Shown one piece after another: positions 36,429 to 44,447 of a stretch of 64,000 nt of DNA (position 1 is the first letter of the stretch; each line of letters opens with the position of its first letter). Made by a program: the position numbers and the translations under genes. Location: positions 1-64,000 of the forward strand of contig CAVVZC010000001.1 of assembly GCA_963752565.1 (NCBI GenBank). Reading direction: 5' to 3'. A model generated the notes under the pieces. It saw nothing but the letters and a program-made list of their open reading frames with translations, ran no database searches and was not told where the DNA came from. The stretch is from UBA11574 sp963752565. Lineage in GTDB: Bacteria; Desulfobacterota; Desulfobacteria; Desulfobacterales; UBA11574.

Positions 36429-37226
36429 TTATATTTTAATGATGCCGGCATCAAATACTGGACCATCCAGGCAGGCATGTAAATAACCCTTTTCCGGTCC
36501 TTTTTTTTCAACCGCACACCCAAGGCAAGCCCCCATACCACAAGCCATGGCCGTTTCAATGGAAACCTGACACGGCACACGATACTTCTTGGCAATATCC
36601 AATACACACGTTAACATCTCCAAAGGACCGCAGGCGTAAATAACATCGGGGCCACCGCCTTTGGAAGCAACTTCCAAAGGATGGGTGATAAAACACTGGT
36701 CTCCCTCACTTCCATCATCTGTGGTAACCTGTATTTTCATTCCAATGTCTATAAATTCATCCCTGCATAACAAATCATCCTTTGATCTTCCACCTAAAAA
36801 AACCTCAGTTTTTTCAGTGTCGACACCTTTTGCCCGCAAATATGTGCCCAGAAAAACCAGCGGTGCAACACCAATACCGCCTGCAACGATATAAACGGTT
36901 TTATAATGATGAGAAAAAACGAAACCATTACCTAATGGGCCAAGAATATCTACAATGTCATCGACTTGAATCATAGAGAGTTTCTTTGTGCCCTCCCCCA
37001 CCACCTTGTAAAGGAGTTCAATCCCAATGGTTTGGTTATTGTCAGATATCAACTTATGAATGGAAAAGGGACGACGCAAAAAGGGGGTAATCTGACCTGG
37101 AAAGCGCAGCATGACAAATTGGCCGGGTATGGCATCTTTATATATAGGATGACACGTTAAACCGATTCGATAATATTCCGGCCCGACTTTTTGGTTCCAC
37201 AAAACCTTAACTTTTTCTTGATACAT
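36429..37226 (-). CDS. pyrK: Dihydroorotate dehydrogenase electron transfer subunit PyrK-like
   Basis: FAD and 2Fe-2S protein that passes electrons from dihydroorotate oxidation to NAD. 265 residues. N-terminal FAD-binding barrel (IPGQFVMLRFP, RRPFSIH), NAD-binding half (VYIVAGGIGVAPLVFL) and a C-terminal cluster with Cys in ACGMGACLGCAVEKKG and HACLDGPVF. No pyrD gene is adjacent, which is unusual, so it may serve a distant PyrD or another oxidoreductase. Upstream lies a 198-base inverted-repeat element. Confidence 0.88.
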   Translation of the reverse strand: MYQEKVKVLWNQKVGPEYYRIGLTCHPIYKDAIPGQFVMLRFPGQITPFLRRPFSIHKLISDNNQTIGIELLYKVVGEGTKKLSMIQVDDIVDILGPLGNGFVFSHHYKTVYIVAGGIGVAPLVFLGTYLRAKGVDTEKTEVFLGGRSKDDLLCRDEFIDIGMKIQVTTDDGSEGDQCFITHPLEVASKGGGPDVIYACGPLEMLTCVLDIAKKYRVPCQVSIETAMACGMGACLGCAVEKKGPEKGYLHACLDGPVFDAGIIKI

Positions 37227-37298
37227 TTTATCCTTTTTGGATGTCGGTTATTTCAGGGATCGGGTTGTCTTTATTTGTTAAATCGCTTCATGCACTCC

Positions 37299-37496
37299 AT
37301 GGATAATCTTTTTTTTAAACCGTGTAAACTCGTAGTTAAAGGCTCGTAAAGAAAGAACAGATATCAATATAAAAACAATGGCTTCGACTTAGAACAAACA
37401 CTTTCTTACCGTTTAAATGTTTCGGTATGCTTCTGTTCTTTCTAACGATCCTTAAACCACTCAGACAGTACACGCTTTAAAAAAAAGATTATCCAT
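37299..37496. repeat. 198-base element with near-perfect terminal inverted repeats
   Basis: The ends 37299-37326 and 37469-37496 are complementary at 27 of 28 positions (they begin ATGGATAATCTTTTTTTTAA). Weaker complementarity continues inwards to GAAAGAACAG and CTGTTCTTTC, so the whole can fold into one long stem. No gene. It could be a MITE or a structured RNA. Confidence 0.65.
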
Positions 37497-37545
37497 TCCG
37501 CTGACAGATAAGATGTTATAATAAAAACTCCCTGATAATTTATTT

Positions 37546-37683
37546 GAGGCCTTTGAAAAATGCAAATTTTTGTTCGAGTTCAAGGAAGGCGAAAATTTTA
37601 ACCACAGTCATACATTAAGTATTTCGAGGATTAAAATTTGAGTCTGACACAGAAATCGGACAAAAAGGGGTGTGTTTCAAAGG
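37546..37683. repeat. MITE-like repeat, second family, copy A
   Basis: The ends GAGGCCTTTGAAA and TTTCAAAGGCCTC are inverted. The inner 53 bases (GGCGAAAATTTTAACCACAG to GAGGATTAAAATTTG) match the reverse complement of the copy at 42234-42379 at about 49 of 53 positions. No gene. Confidence 0.65.
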
Positions 37684-37686
37684 CCT

Positions 37687-38529
37687 CTATTTCAGGCCTA
37701 TCAAGGCTGCAAACCTTCCGGTAGTCCCTTCTCCCCGGAAAGAAAAAAATCGGTTTGAATCACATTTTGTACACTTCCGACTTAAATCCACATTTTCAAA
37801 CAAGACACCTGCTTCACATAACTGGTCGCGGCTGATAGACCAGAAATCAAAATGATGGGTATCATTTTTGTATTTCCAAAACGCCTCTGGGATCTCTTTT
37901 TTGTAATTTACGAACTCTGCACAACATGGTCCTAAGGACGGACCAATCCCTGCAACAATATCACAAGAACGGCATCCAAAGCTATTTTCCATCACCTTCA
38001 ATGTACAACCGATAATATTGTTTATGCTGCCACGCCACCCGGAATGAACATTTGCCACCACTTCCTGAACCGGATCATAAATTAATACAGATTGGCAGTC
38101 CGCCACTTGAATGACAAGAAATTTTCTGGGAATATCTGTCACTATTGCGTCTGCTTCAAATCTGCGTTCAGAATCAATATTAAATGTATCGGTCTGACCA
38201 CCCAAAATTTCCGAATATTCACCTTTAAGGCCATAAGCTGTATCAAACACCCGGTGAAAATGATGTTCTTTTGAAAATACAACGATTCGAGCACCGTGAA
38301 CCTGATCTAAAAAAACAAGGTCTTTTTCATTGATACATCGAGAAATGATTGTTCTGTTTTCTAAAACAGTTTGGTCATTGTCTCCAACGCCGAAGCTAAC
38401 ATTCAGACTTCGAAAAGGTCCTTTACTTTTTCCGTTCTTTCTTGTGAAAACGCCATGCAGGATACCGGATAGGCCTGCAAGTTTTGGAAACTCAAAAAAG
38501 GAGACGCCATTTTTCTGCTTTACGATCAT
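37687..38529 (-). CDS. pgeF: Peptidoglycan editing factor PgeF (YfiH/DUF152 family)
   Basis: Cytoplasmic enzyme that removes wrongly incorporated residues from peptidoglycan precursors; formerly annotated as a laccase-like polyphenol oxidase. 280 residues. Family motifs: FLDQVHGARI, VADCQSVLIYDP, the metal-site segment VANVHSGWRGSINNII, and GIGPSLGPCCAEF, ending CDSNRFFSFRGEGTTGRFAA. These cover the His and Cys ligands of the active site. It stands alone between repeats. The family is firmly recognised; the editing role comes from work on other bacteria. Confidence 0.93.
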   Translation of the reverse strand: MIVKQKNGVSFFEFPKLAGLSGILHGVFTRKNGKSKGPFRSLNVSFGVGDNDQTVLENRTIISRCINEKDLVFLDQVHGARIVVFSKEHHFHRVFDTAYGLKGEYSEILGGQTDTFNIDSERRFEADAIVTDIPRKFLVIQVADCQSVLIYDPVQEVVANVHSGWRGSINNIIGCTLKVMENSFGCRSCDIVAGIGPSLGPCCAEFVNYKKEIPEAFWKYKNDTHHFDFWSISRDQLCEAGVLFENVDLSRKCTKCDSNRFFSFRGEGTTGRFAALIGLK

Positions 38530-38863
38530 TTCCAGATTCCCTTTAGCCGATGCTTTTTATGATTTACATTAAGACTAAAATTCGAAGATCCAAACAATAC
38601 ATCGTCTTTTTAGAAAATAGATAACCGCAAATGGACGCAAATGTAATTAGAAGATGAGAAGGTTAGAAAGTGAGAAGTTTGGAAATCAAGAAAATGTGCC
38701 GACCTTCTGATCTTCTCACCTTCTTACTCTCTTATTTTTCAAAATATTCGTGTTCATCCGTGGTTTTCCTTATCCTCTTTCCTCTTTTCTCTTTCCTATT
38801 TCTGGCTTAAATGTTTTGGTCGCCGGGACTGGGAATTCAAATTTAAAAGAACTGGGCTTATTA
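38530..38863. repeat. Spacer with an inverted-repeat unit (38618-38771)
   Basis: GATAACCGCAAATGGACGCA near 38620 and TTCGTGTTCATCCGTGG near 38747 are inverted ends like those at 34247. Inside is a second stem, GAGAAGGTTAGAAAGTGAGA against TTCTCACCTTCTTACTCTCT. No gene. Confidence 0.55.
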
Positions 38864-39346
38864 TTACCGCCCATAAAGTTTAAGAATCTTTTGTATAATT
38901 CGGGAGGTTGAAATGCCGGGAACAACTTCAATTCTAACCACATTGCCCCCATATGATTTTACAACATCAGATCCAATGATCTCCGCTTCCTCCCAATCGG
39001 CACCTTTTATAAGAACATCCGGTTTTATGGTTTGTATCAGCGCTAACGGATCAGGCTCATCAAAGATCGTTATATAATCCACACACGCCAGACCCGCCAA
39101 AACCTCAGCCCTTTGATCCTGACTCACGATAGGCCTGTTACCGGGTTTTATTGATTTGACGGATGCATCGGAATTCAATCCCAAAACCAGGGCATCCCCT
39201 TTTGACCGGGCAGCAGCAAGATATCGCACATGGCCCACGTGCAGAATATCAAAGCATCCGTTTGTAAAAACAATTCGTTTTCCATCTTCCCGTAAGCCTT
39301 TTAACGTTTGAACCAAATCTGATAATTTTAAAATTTTGGATCTCAT
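38864..39346 (-). CDS. rfaE2: D-glycero-beta-D-manno-heptose 1-phosphate adenylyltransferase
   Basis: Activates heptose for the LPS core made by the heptosyltransferases at 55.7-57.8 kb. 160 residues, corresponding to the C-terminal half of HldE as a separate protein. Nucleotidyltransferase motifs: VFTNGCFDILHVGHVRYL (HxGH) and ISTSRIIQKI (ISTS...). LNSDASVKSIKPGNRP is also typical. The kinase half is not in the window. Confidence 0.94.
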   Translation of the reverse strand: MRSKILKLSDLVQTLKGLREDGKRIVFTNGCFDILHVGHVRYLAAARSKGDALVLGLNSDASVKSIKPGNRPIVSQDQRAEVLAGLACVDYITIFDEPDPLALIQTIKPDVLIKGADWEEAEIIGSDVVKSYGGNVVRIEVVPGISTSRIIQKILKLYGR

Positions 39347-39518
39347 ATTTCTGCCAGATGAATTCGTATGTTAATATTGATGAACTCGAAAAAAGTCAAA
39401 ATTCGACGGTAAAGTACAAAGCTTCATAATAGTTTAGTTCTTTGAAACAAATCAATTTCAAAGGAGCTTCAGGTATTGTTTTCAAAATGCTAAAGTGTTA
39501 CCAATTTTCAATCGTCAA

Positions 39519-40424
39519 TCACATGGCCCTTGCCAGGGTAAGTACATCAACGCGCGCTGCCCCTGCTCTCAATAAAACTTTTGCACACTCATCTGCAGTT
39601 GCGCCAGTTGTATAAACATCATCCACAAGCAGTATTTTTTTACCCTTAACTTTCGACGAATCATTCAAGCCAAAAGCATTTTTAATGTTTTGCAAACGCT
39701 CTTTACGCCCCAAACCTGTTTGGGCTTCTGTCCATCTTTTCCTTACAAGCATATCTTCGGCAACCGGGATAACCGGCAACGCTCCATTTAGTGCTTTGGT
39801 AATAAATACCCATTCTTTGACAAGAAGAAAAGAAATGTTGAAACCTCGACTTCTGAATTTTTTCTTATGAAGAGGAATCGGCACGATTAGATTTATATTT
39901 TTTTTATTCCAATAACGACAAAAGACCATAAACAAAAGTACACCCAGCGGCCTGGCCAGTTGAATTTTCTCTTTATATTTCAAACAATGGATCGCAGCCA
40001 TAAGAACTTTATCATACACTCCCGCTGATCGAGCCATTCTAAATCTCTTGGGAGCATTGAGACACTCACCACAGTCGTGATCCTCCCCTTCCCTGCTTTC
40101 AAAAACAACACCGCATGTTAAGCATATGGGAGATTCAACCGCCATATATGTACCAGAGCAATTCGCACATATAAATGGTGACATAAGTGCCACAAAAATT
40201 TTTGCATCCGTGCCCAAACAATTTTCAACATGTTCCTTTGCTAAATCAGTTTTTTGAAAAAATCCTTCTAAACCGAAAAAACCCTGCTCCTTTCTGTTTA
40301 AAATCTGTAGAAACGTTTTTAAACTTCTAATTTCCTGTCTACTGTTTCGGAAAAAAGATCCGCACACCAGGCACCGTGTTGGAAAGAACGCTTCTTTCAT
40401 TGCTCCTGTGACACGGACCCACAT
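39519..40424 (-). CDS. ComF family phosphoribosyltransferase-like protein
   Basis: ComF-like protein linked in other bacteria to DNA uptake and recombination. It has an N-terminal zinc-ribbon area (CLVCGSFF..., CANCSGTY..., CLTCG..., CGECLNAPKRF) longer than usual, an inserted stretch between the first two Cys pairs, and a C-terminal PRTase domain with PIPLHKKKFRSRGFN and the PRPP motif ILLVDDVYTTGAT. The open frame begins at 40481 inside rlmB; a start at 40424 (MWVRV) or 40400 (MKEAFFP) avoids the overlap. Confidence 0.88.
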   Translation of the reverse strand: MWVRVTGAMKEAFFPTRCLVCGSFFRNSRQEIRSLKTFLQILNRKEQGFFGLEGFFQKTDLAKEHVENCLGTDAKIFVALMSPFICANCSGTYMAVESPICLTCGVVFESREGEDHDCGECLNAPKRFRMARSAGVYDKVLMAAIHCLKYKEKIQLARPLGVLLFMVFCRYWNKKNINLIVPIPLHKKKFRSRGFNISFLLVKEWVFITKALNGALPVIPVAEDMLVRKRWTEAQTGLGRKERLQNIKNAFGLNDSSKVKGKKILLVDDVYTTGATADECAKVLLRAGAARVDVLTLARAM

Positions 40425-40446
40425 ACTGCCAGGCCGAAATAAAAAA

Positions 40447-41196
40447 TTATTCTGATAACCGTCTCTGTCTGAAAGCCTCATACATCACCACCGCTCCTGC
40501 TGCAGATGCATTGAGAGAATCTAAAGGACCGGTTTGGGGAATAGAAAGCAACATGTCGCAATGCCTTTTTACGAGCGGACGGAGACCTTTGCCCTCTCCC
40601 CCGATGACAATGGCATTGAGTCCTTTCATATCACAGGTAAATATTGATTCAGTTGAGATCTTATCCATGCCGGCAATCCACAAGCCGCTTTTCTTAAGCA
40701 TCTTGATCGTGTTGACCATGTTTGTTACTCGTGAAAGACAAATATGCTCCAAAGCGCCTGCAGATGACTTGGACACTGTCGGGGTGGGCTGAGCCGATCT
40801 GTCCTTGGGAATGATGACGCCATTCACACCGACACAGAGTGCCGTCCTGATCAAAGCACCGAGGTTACGAGGATCCATAATATTGTCGAGCAGCAGTAAA
40901 AAAGGATTTGATTTGCCGCCCTGAATACTGTCGAGCATATCTGAAACTTTTACAAAAGGATACGGCCCTGTTTGAACTCCAATGCCCTGGTGATGTTCAG
41001 TGCCTGAAATAGATTTTAGATATAAAGGATTTGACTCTTCTACAGATATTTTAAGGGAATCAGCGAGCGTTATAATCCCCTCAAGACGTTTTGAGATTTT
41101 TTCTTTTGTGATGTAGACTTTAAAAATATCTCTACGGCCCGCCCTGAGGGCTTCATAAACCGGATTGATGCCAAACAGTATTTCTTTTTTCACCAT
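40447..41196 (-). CDS. rlmB: 23S rRNA 2'-O-ribose methyltransferase, TrmH/RlmB family
   Basis: SPOUT-class methyltransferase of 249 residues. The N-terminal substrate-binding domain starts EILFGINPVYEALRAGRRDI. The knotted catalytic domain has LLLDNIMDPRNLGALIRTA (motif 1), IVIGGEGKGLRP (motif 2) and IPQTGPLDSLNASAAGAVV (motif 3). RlmB modifies G2251; a paralogous target is possible. It is followed closely by comF. Confidence 0.93.
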   Translation of the reverse strand: MVKKEILFGINPVYEALRAGRRDIFKVYITKEKISKRLEGIITLADSLKISVEESNPLYLKSISGTEHHQGIGVQTGPYPFVKVSDMLDSIQGGKSNPFLLLLDNIMDPRNLGALIRTALCVGVNGVIIPKDRSAQPTPTVSKSSAGALEHICLSRVTNMVNTIKMLKKSGLWIAGMDKISTESIFTCDMKGLNAIVIGGEGKGLRPLVKRHCDMLLSIPQTGPLDSLNASAAGAVVMYEAFRQRRLSE

Positions 41197-41213
41197 GACT
41201 TTTAATGAGATGG

Positions 41214-41298
41214 GTTGACCCGTTCACCCGTTATGCCCGTTTGCCCGTAAAAGATATAACCGGTTAACCGGCTAACGGGCATACCGGCAAACCGATTA
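41214..41298. repeat. GCCCGTT-family repeat
   Basis: ACCCGTTATGCCCGTTTGCC is followed by the opposite orientation CGGTTAACCGGCTAACGGGC, so the unit can form a hairpin. Same family as near 2583, 17068 and 18664. Confidence 0.6.
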
Positions 41299-41374
41299 AT
41301 CCATCATTCCACTATTCCAATTGGGACGAGCAGACTCCGCCAAAGTGGCTACGACGGCTGAAAGCCTCAAATTT

Positions 41375-41956
41375 TCATTGATGGTATTTTTTAAAAATAG
41401 CACTAATTTCTTCAATTGCCCAGGGAAGTTTATCATTAACAATAATATGACGGTAAAAATCCTTTTGGGCCATCTCCTTTCTTGCATTTTCAAGACGTTT
41501 TTCGATCACCGCCTTACTATCAGAACCTCGCATTTCCAGTCGTTTTCTAAGGGCGTTCATTGACGGGGGCAGAATGAAAATGGTCACACTATCAGGATAA
41601 TGTTTTAGGATCTGAAGCGTACCCTGAACATCGATATCAAGAAGGATATCACAGCCGGATGAGAGACTCTTTTCAATAAATTCGGCCGAAGTCCCGTAAT
41701 AATTTTCATACACTTCCGCCCATTCCGCCCAACGGCCTTGTTTTATACCTTTCTTGAAATCTTGTTTTGAAATGAAATGATAATCAACGCCATCCTGCTC
41801 CTCGGCGCGCGGTTTTCGTGTTGTATACGAAATTGAATAGAGCATATCCGTAAACTGCTTAAGTACGGCTTTGGCAAGTGTTGTTTTTCCGGCTCCTGAC
41901 GGTGCTGAAATGATAAAAAGATGTCCAGGTTTAGGTTTCATCTCTTTCGAAAACAT
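41375..41956 (-). CDS. gmk: Guanylate kinase
   Basis: Converts GMP to GDP. 193 residues. P-loop ISAPSGAGKTTLAKA (about residues 16-30), then YTTRKPRAEEQDGVDYHF, the GMP-binding region YYGTSAEFIE and LLDIDVQGTLQI. The first ATG (41956) or MKPKPGH (41941) may be the start. It follows remA by a few bases; yicC-remA-gmk is a common conserved order. Confidence 0.96.
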   Translation of the reverse strand: MFSKEMKPKPGHLFIISAPSGAGKTTLAKAVLKQFTDMLYSISYTTRKPRAEEQDGVDYHFISKQDFKKGIKQGRWAEWAEVYENYYGTSAEFIEKSLSSGCDILLDIDVQGTLQILKHYPDSVTIFILPPSMNALRKRLEMRGSDSKAVIEKRLENARKEMAQKDFYRHIIVNDKLPWAIEEISAIFKKYHQ

Positions 41957-41962
41957 AATGGA

Positions 41963-42217
41963 TTATGTTGATCCTTTAGGGGTTGTGTAACGCTGGGATA
42001 TGGTTTCTGCTTGTATCGCAGAAAGCACGATATGGTTGCTGTCCATTACAATAATAGACCGGGTTCTGCGACCGTGTGTGGCATCGATCAGTCGTTTCTC
42101 ATCCTTAGCCTCATCTTTGAGACGTTTCATGGGGGCTGAATTAGGCGAAACAATGGCAATCACCCGTTCTGCCACTACTGTATTTCCAAAACCGATATTC
42201 AAGAGATTCTGATCCAT
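41963..42217 (-). CDS. remA: RemA/DUF370 family DNA-binding regulator
   Basis: 84-residue protein of the RemA family, oligomeric DNA-binding proteins best known as activators of biofilm matrix genes in Bacillus. Sequence cues: LLNIGFGNTVVAERVIAIV, SPNSAPMKRLKDEA and LIDATHGRRTRSIIVMDSNH. It lies between yicC and gmk as in many genomes. A role in the EPS genes of this window is attractive but not shown. Confidence 0.9.
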   Translation of the reverse strand: MDQNLLNIGFGNTVVAERVIAIVSPNSAPMKRLKDEAKDEKRLIDATHGRRTRSIIVMDSNHIVLSAIQAETISQRYTTPKGST

Positions 42218-42233
42218 GTTAGTTACCCCTATC

Positions 42234-42379
42234 CTGAGACCTTTGAAAAACGCCCCCTTTTGCCCAATCCCGGCGTTAGGCTCAAATTTTAATCCTCGAA
42301 ATACTCAATGTATGCCTGTGGTCAAAATTTTCGCCCGCCTTGGTCTTGAACAAAATTGAACATTTTTCAAAGATCTCAT
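42234..42379. repeat. MITE-like repeat, second family, copy B
   Basis: Ends TGAGACCTTTGAAAAACG and CATTTTTCAAAGATCTCA are inverted with two mismatches. The interior is the reverse complement of the copy at 37546-37683. Together the two copies bracket pgeF to remA in opposite orientation. Confidence 0.65.
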
Positions 42380-42418
42380 CATTTATAAATGAATACATCC
42401 GAATTGCCAAATGGCATT

Positions 42419-43300
42419 CTATTCGACATTTTGTAACTGTTCCCTTATTTTTTCAAGCTCAGACTTCACTTCCACGATTGTGTGAGATACATGGGCTTTT
42501 TCTGTTTTGGATCCCATGGTGTTGAATTCACGATGAAGCTCCTGCAATAAAAAATTGAGTTTTCGACCGGCGGGTTCCTCTGATTTCATAATTGTACGAA
42601 ATTGTTTTATGTGGCTCGCCACCCTTACAATTTCTTCGGATATATCACTTTTGCCAGCCAGAAAGGCCGCTTCCTGTGCGATTCTTTCAGGATCTATCTC
42701 CACCATGTCTCTGGTTAAAGCCACGATTCTTTCTTTAAGACGCTGTTGATAATGATATAAAAGATCGTCCGATTCTTTTTCGATCAGATGAACACTTTTT
42801 TCAATCCGGTTTATCCGACCGGTAATATCCAAAGCAATAAACTCTCCTTCCTTCTTTCGCATCTCAACTAGATTGTTCAATGCCTCATCCACACAATCTC
42901 TCACAACAGGCCACACAGCGTCCATATCCCGGTCAATTTCCACAGACCGAATAACGCCGCCTTCTCTGACCAAAAGGTCAACGGTTATTTCTGAATGGAT
43001 GTCAAGCTGGTCTTTTAATTGAACAAGGCGATCATAATATGCTCTGGCTCTGGGAATATTGATTTCAAAGTTATATGCCTCATCGGAACCATCATTGATC
43101 TGCAAACTCACCTCAATACGGCCTCTTGCAATTTTCTCGATGATCGAGGCCTTTATTTTTTCCTCCAAAACATTATATCCATGCATAATTCTCAGGGAAA
43201 CATCAAGATATCTGCTGTTGTAGGACCGGATTTCAGTTGAGACATTTATTTCATCTTCCGTTCTCTCAGCTCTGGCATAAGCGGTCATGCTTTTCATCAT
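42419..43300 (-). CDS. yicC: YicC/YloC family endoribonuclease
   Basis: 293-residue protein. N-terminal YicC domain starts SMTAYARAE with IRSYNSRYLDVSLRI; the C-terminal DUF1732 domain contains RKLNFLLQELHREFNTMGSK and ends VEVKSELEKIREQLQNVE. Members are reported RNases. It heads the yicC-remA-gmk group, separated from remA by a MITE-like repeat. Confidence 0.94.
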   Translation of the reverse strand: MMKSMTAYARAERTEDEINVSTEIRSYNSRYLDVSLRIMHGYNVLEEKIKASIIEKIARGRIEVSLQINDGSDEAYNFEINIPRARAYYDRLVQLKDQLDIHSEITVDLLVREGGVIRSVEIDRDMDAVWPVVRDCVDEALNNLVEMRKKEGEFIALDITGRINRIEKSVHLIEKESDDLLYHYQQRLKERIVALTRDMVEIDPERIAQEAAFLAGKSDISEEIVRVASHIKQFRTIMKSEEPAGRKLNFLLQELHREFNTMGSKTEKAHVSHTIVEVKSELEKIREQLQNVE

Positions 43301-43363
43301 TATATGTTTTCCATCTCACTTTTTATAAACCCAAATTGAATAATTATCTGAATTTTGCAAGAG

Positions 43364-43384
43364 TTGGAGGCTTTCATATGCAAG
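43364..43384. repeat. 21-base repeat shared with 62815-62835
   Basis: TTGGAGGCTTTCATATGCAA plus G, preceded by CTGAATTTTG in both copies. Here a complementary segment (GATGAAAGCCTCC) follows at about 43439-43451, inside the end of the DUF4416 gene. Confidence 0.5.
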
Positions 43385-43423
43385 GCACTTAAGGGGGAAG
43401 CCATAGTGAACTATTGCGAGCCC

Positions 43424-43975
43424 TTAATAACGCAGCAGATGAAAGCCTCCGGCTTGCCTTAAATCGATCACATATTTCTTTCGCACCTGTTTAAGAAAAG
43501 TCATTATATTTTCTGAAGCATAATCGGGATAGGTCCATGGTAACGGCTCAAACTCCCCCTTGGTATACATCAGGGTCAGATCAGCATAAATTCCCTTTCC
43601 AATATGAATCCGGTGGCTGAAATTTTTTCCGGTTGCCAAAACAAATTGTTCATGGAGCAGATATCCTGGATCTATATTAACCACCCGTTTTCCGTTAATT
43701 GAATGTTCATGCTCAAGATCATTGGTAAACAGTTTTATATCCGCAAGAGAAACCTGATGTATTAACTGTTTAAATGCAACCAGGCGTCTAAAAAGGGGTG
43801 CGCCCATTTCATCATTGTAATAGGTCGTAAAGTTAAAAGGAAGCCATGAACTCGCCATGTCAACAGTACCATATTTATCAGCAAGCGCCTTTACCACATG
43901 AATTCCTAACCCCTTCTCCTTTAAAAAAAAACCTATCACTAGTTTGGCAGGCTTTGGAGGTCGAGGTTGGCTCAT
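43424..43975 (-). CDS. DUF4416 family protein
   Basis: 183 residues, a family found mainly in Desulfobacterota and relatives, of unknown function. Typical segments are PAKLVIGFF near the start, NFTTYYNDEMG, VNIDPGYLLHEQFVLATGKNF (split: VNIDPGYLLHEQ and FVLATGKNF), GIYADLTLMY and EPLPWTYPDYAS. The last codons fall in a repeat, so the C-terminus may be altered. It precedes the Trm112-like gene's downstream end by about 24 bases and shares its direction. Confidence 0.85.
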   Translation of the reverse strand: MSQPRPPKPAKLVIGFFLKEKGLGIHVVKALADKYGTVDMASSWLPFNFTTYYNDEMGAPLFRRLVAFKQLIHQVSLADIKLFTNDLEHEHSINGKRVVNIDPGYLLHEQFVLATGKNFSHRIHIGKGIYADLTLMYTKGEFEPLPWTYPDYASENIMTFLKQVRKKYVIDLRQAGGFHLLRY

Positions 43976-43998
43976 GATTTTAAGGATATGTTACTCAA

Positions 43999-44172
43999 TC
44001 AACTATCGATGGGTTTGGCTTCGTCAATCAGCATAATCGGGATATCATCTCTAATTTCATATAAAAGCTTACAATTTTCGCAAATCAGACCATTTTTTGT
44101 GTCGTTTAAATATATATCTCCCTTGCACTTCGGGCAGGCAAGAATATCAAGGAGCTCTTTACTTAATGCCAT
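43999..44172 (-). CDS. Trm112/UPF0434-like zinc-ribbon protein
   Basis: About 57 residues from the second ATG (44172), which AAGGAGGAA precedes. LLDILACPKCKGDIYL and LICENCKLLYEIRDDIPIML give four Cys in a zinc ribbon. Trm112-like proteins act as partners of methyltransferases or in lipid A-linked gene neighbourhoods (YcaR); the partner here is unknown. Confidence 0.88.
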   Translation of the reverse strand: MALSKELLDILACPKCKGDIYLNDTKNGLICENCKLLYEIRDDIPIMLIDEAKPIDS

Positions 44173-44254
44173 CATTTCCTCCTTCGCTGTCACTTGTATT
44201 GATCATAAACCTTTAGTACCTTAATTGTGAATTTTATGCATTTTATGGCAAAAA

Positions 44255-44385
44255 AACAAAACACAAGCGCCAAATTTCAATGACCAAAACTAAATTTTGT
44301 ATATTTAATAGCTTATCTTTGTTTTGAATTTTTCTTTTTGGTCATTGGATATTATTTGTTTTTTGTGATTTGTGATTTGTTTTTT
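44255..44385. repeat. CAATGACC-family inverted repeat
   Basis: CAAATTTCAATGACCAAAAC is followed by TTTTTGGTCATTGGATATTA and TTTGTGATTTG. Same family as at 17180 and 25092. Confidence 0.6.
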
Positions 44386-44447
44386 CTCTCCGAGCCATAG
44401 AATCAACGAGCCAGAGGCCGGTTTATCCGGGTTAGGTTTTCAAACAT

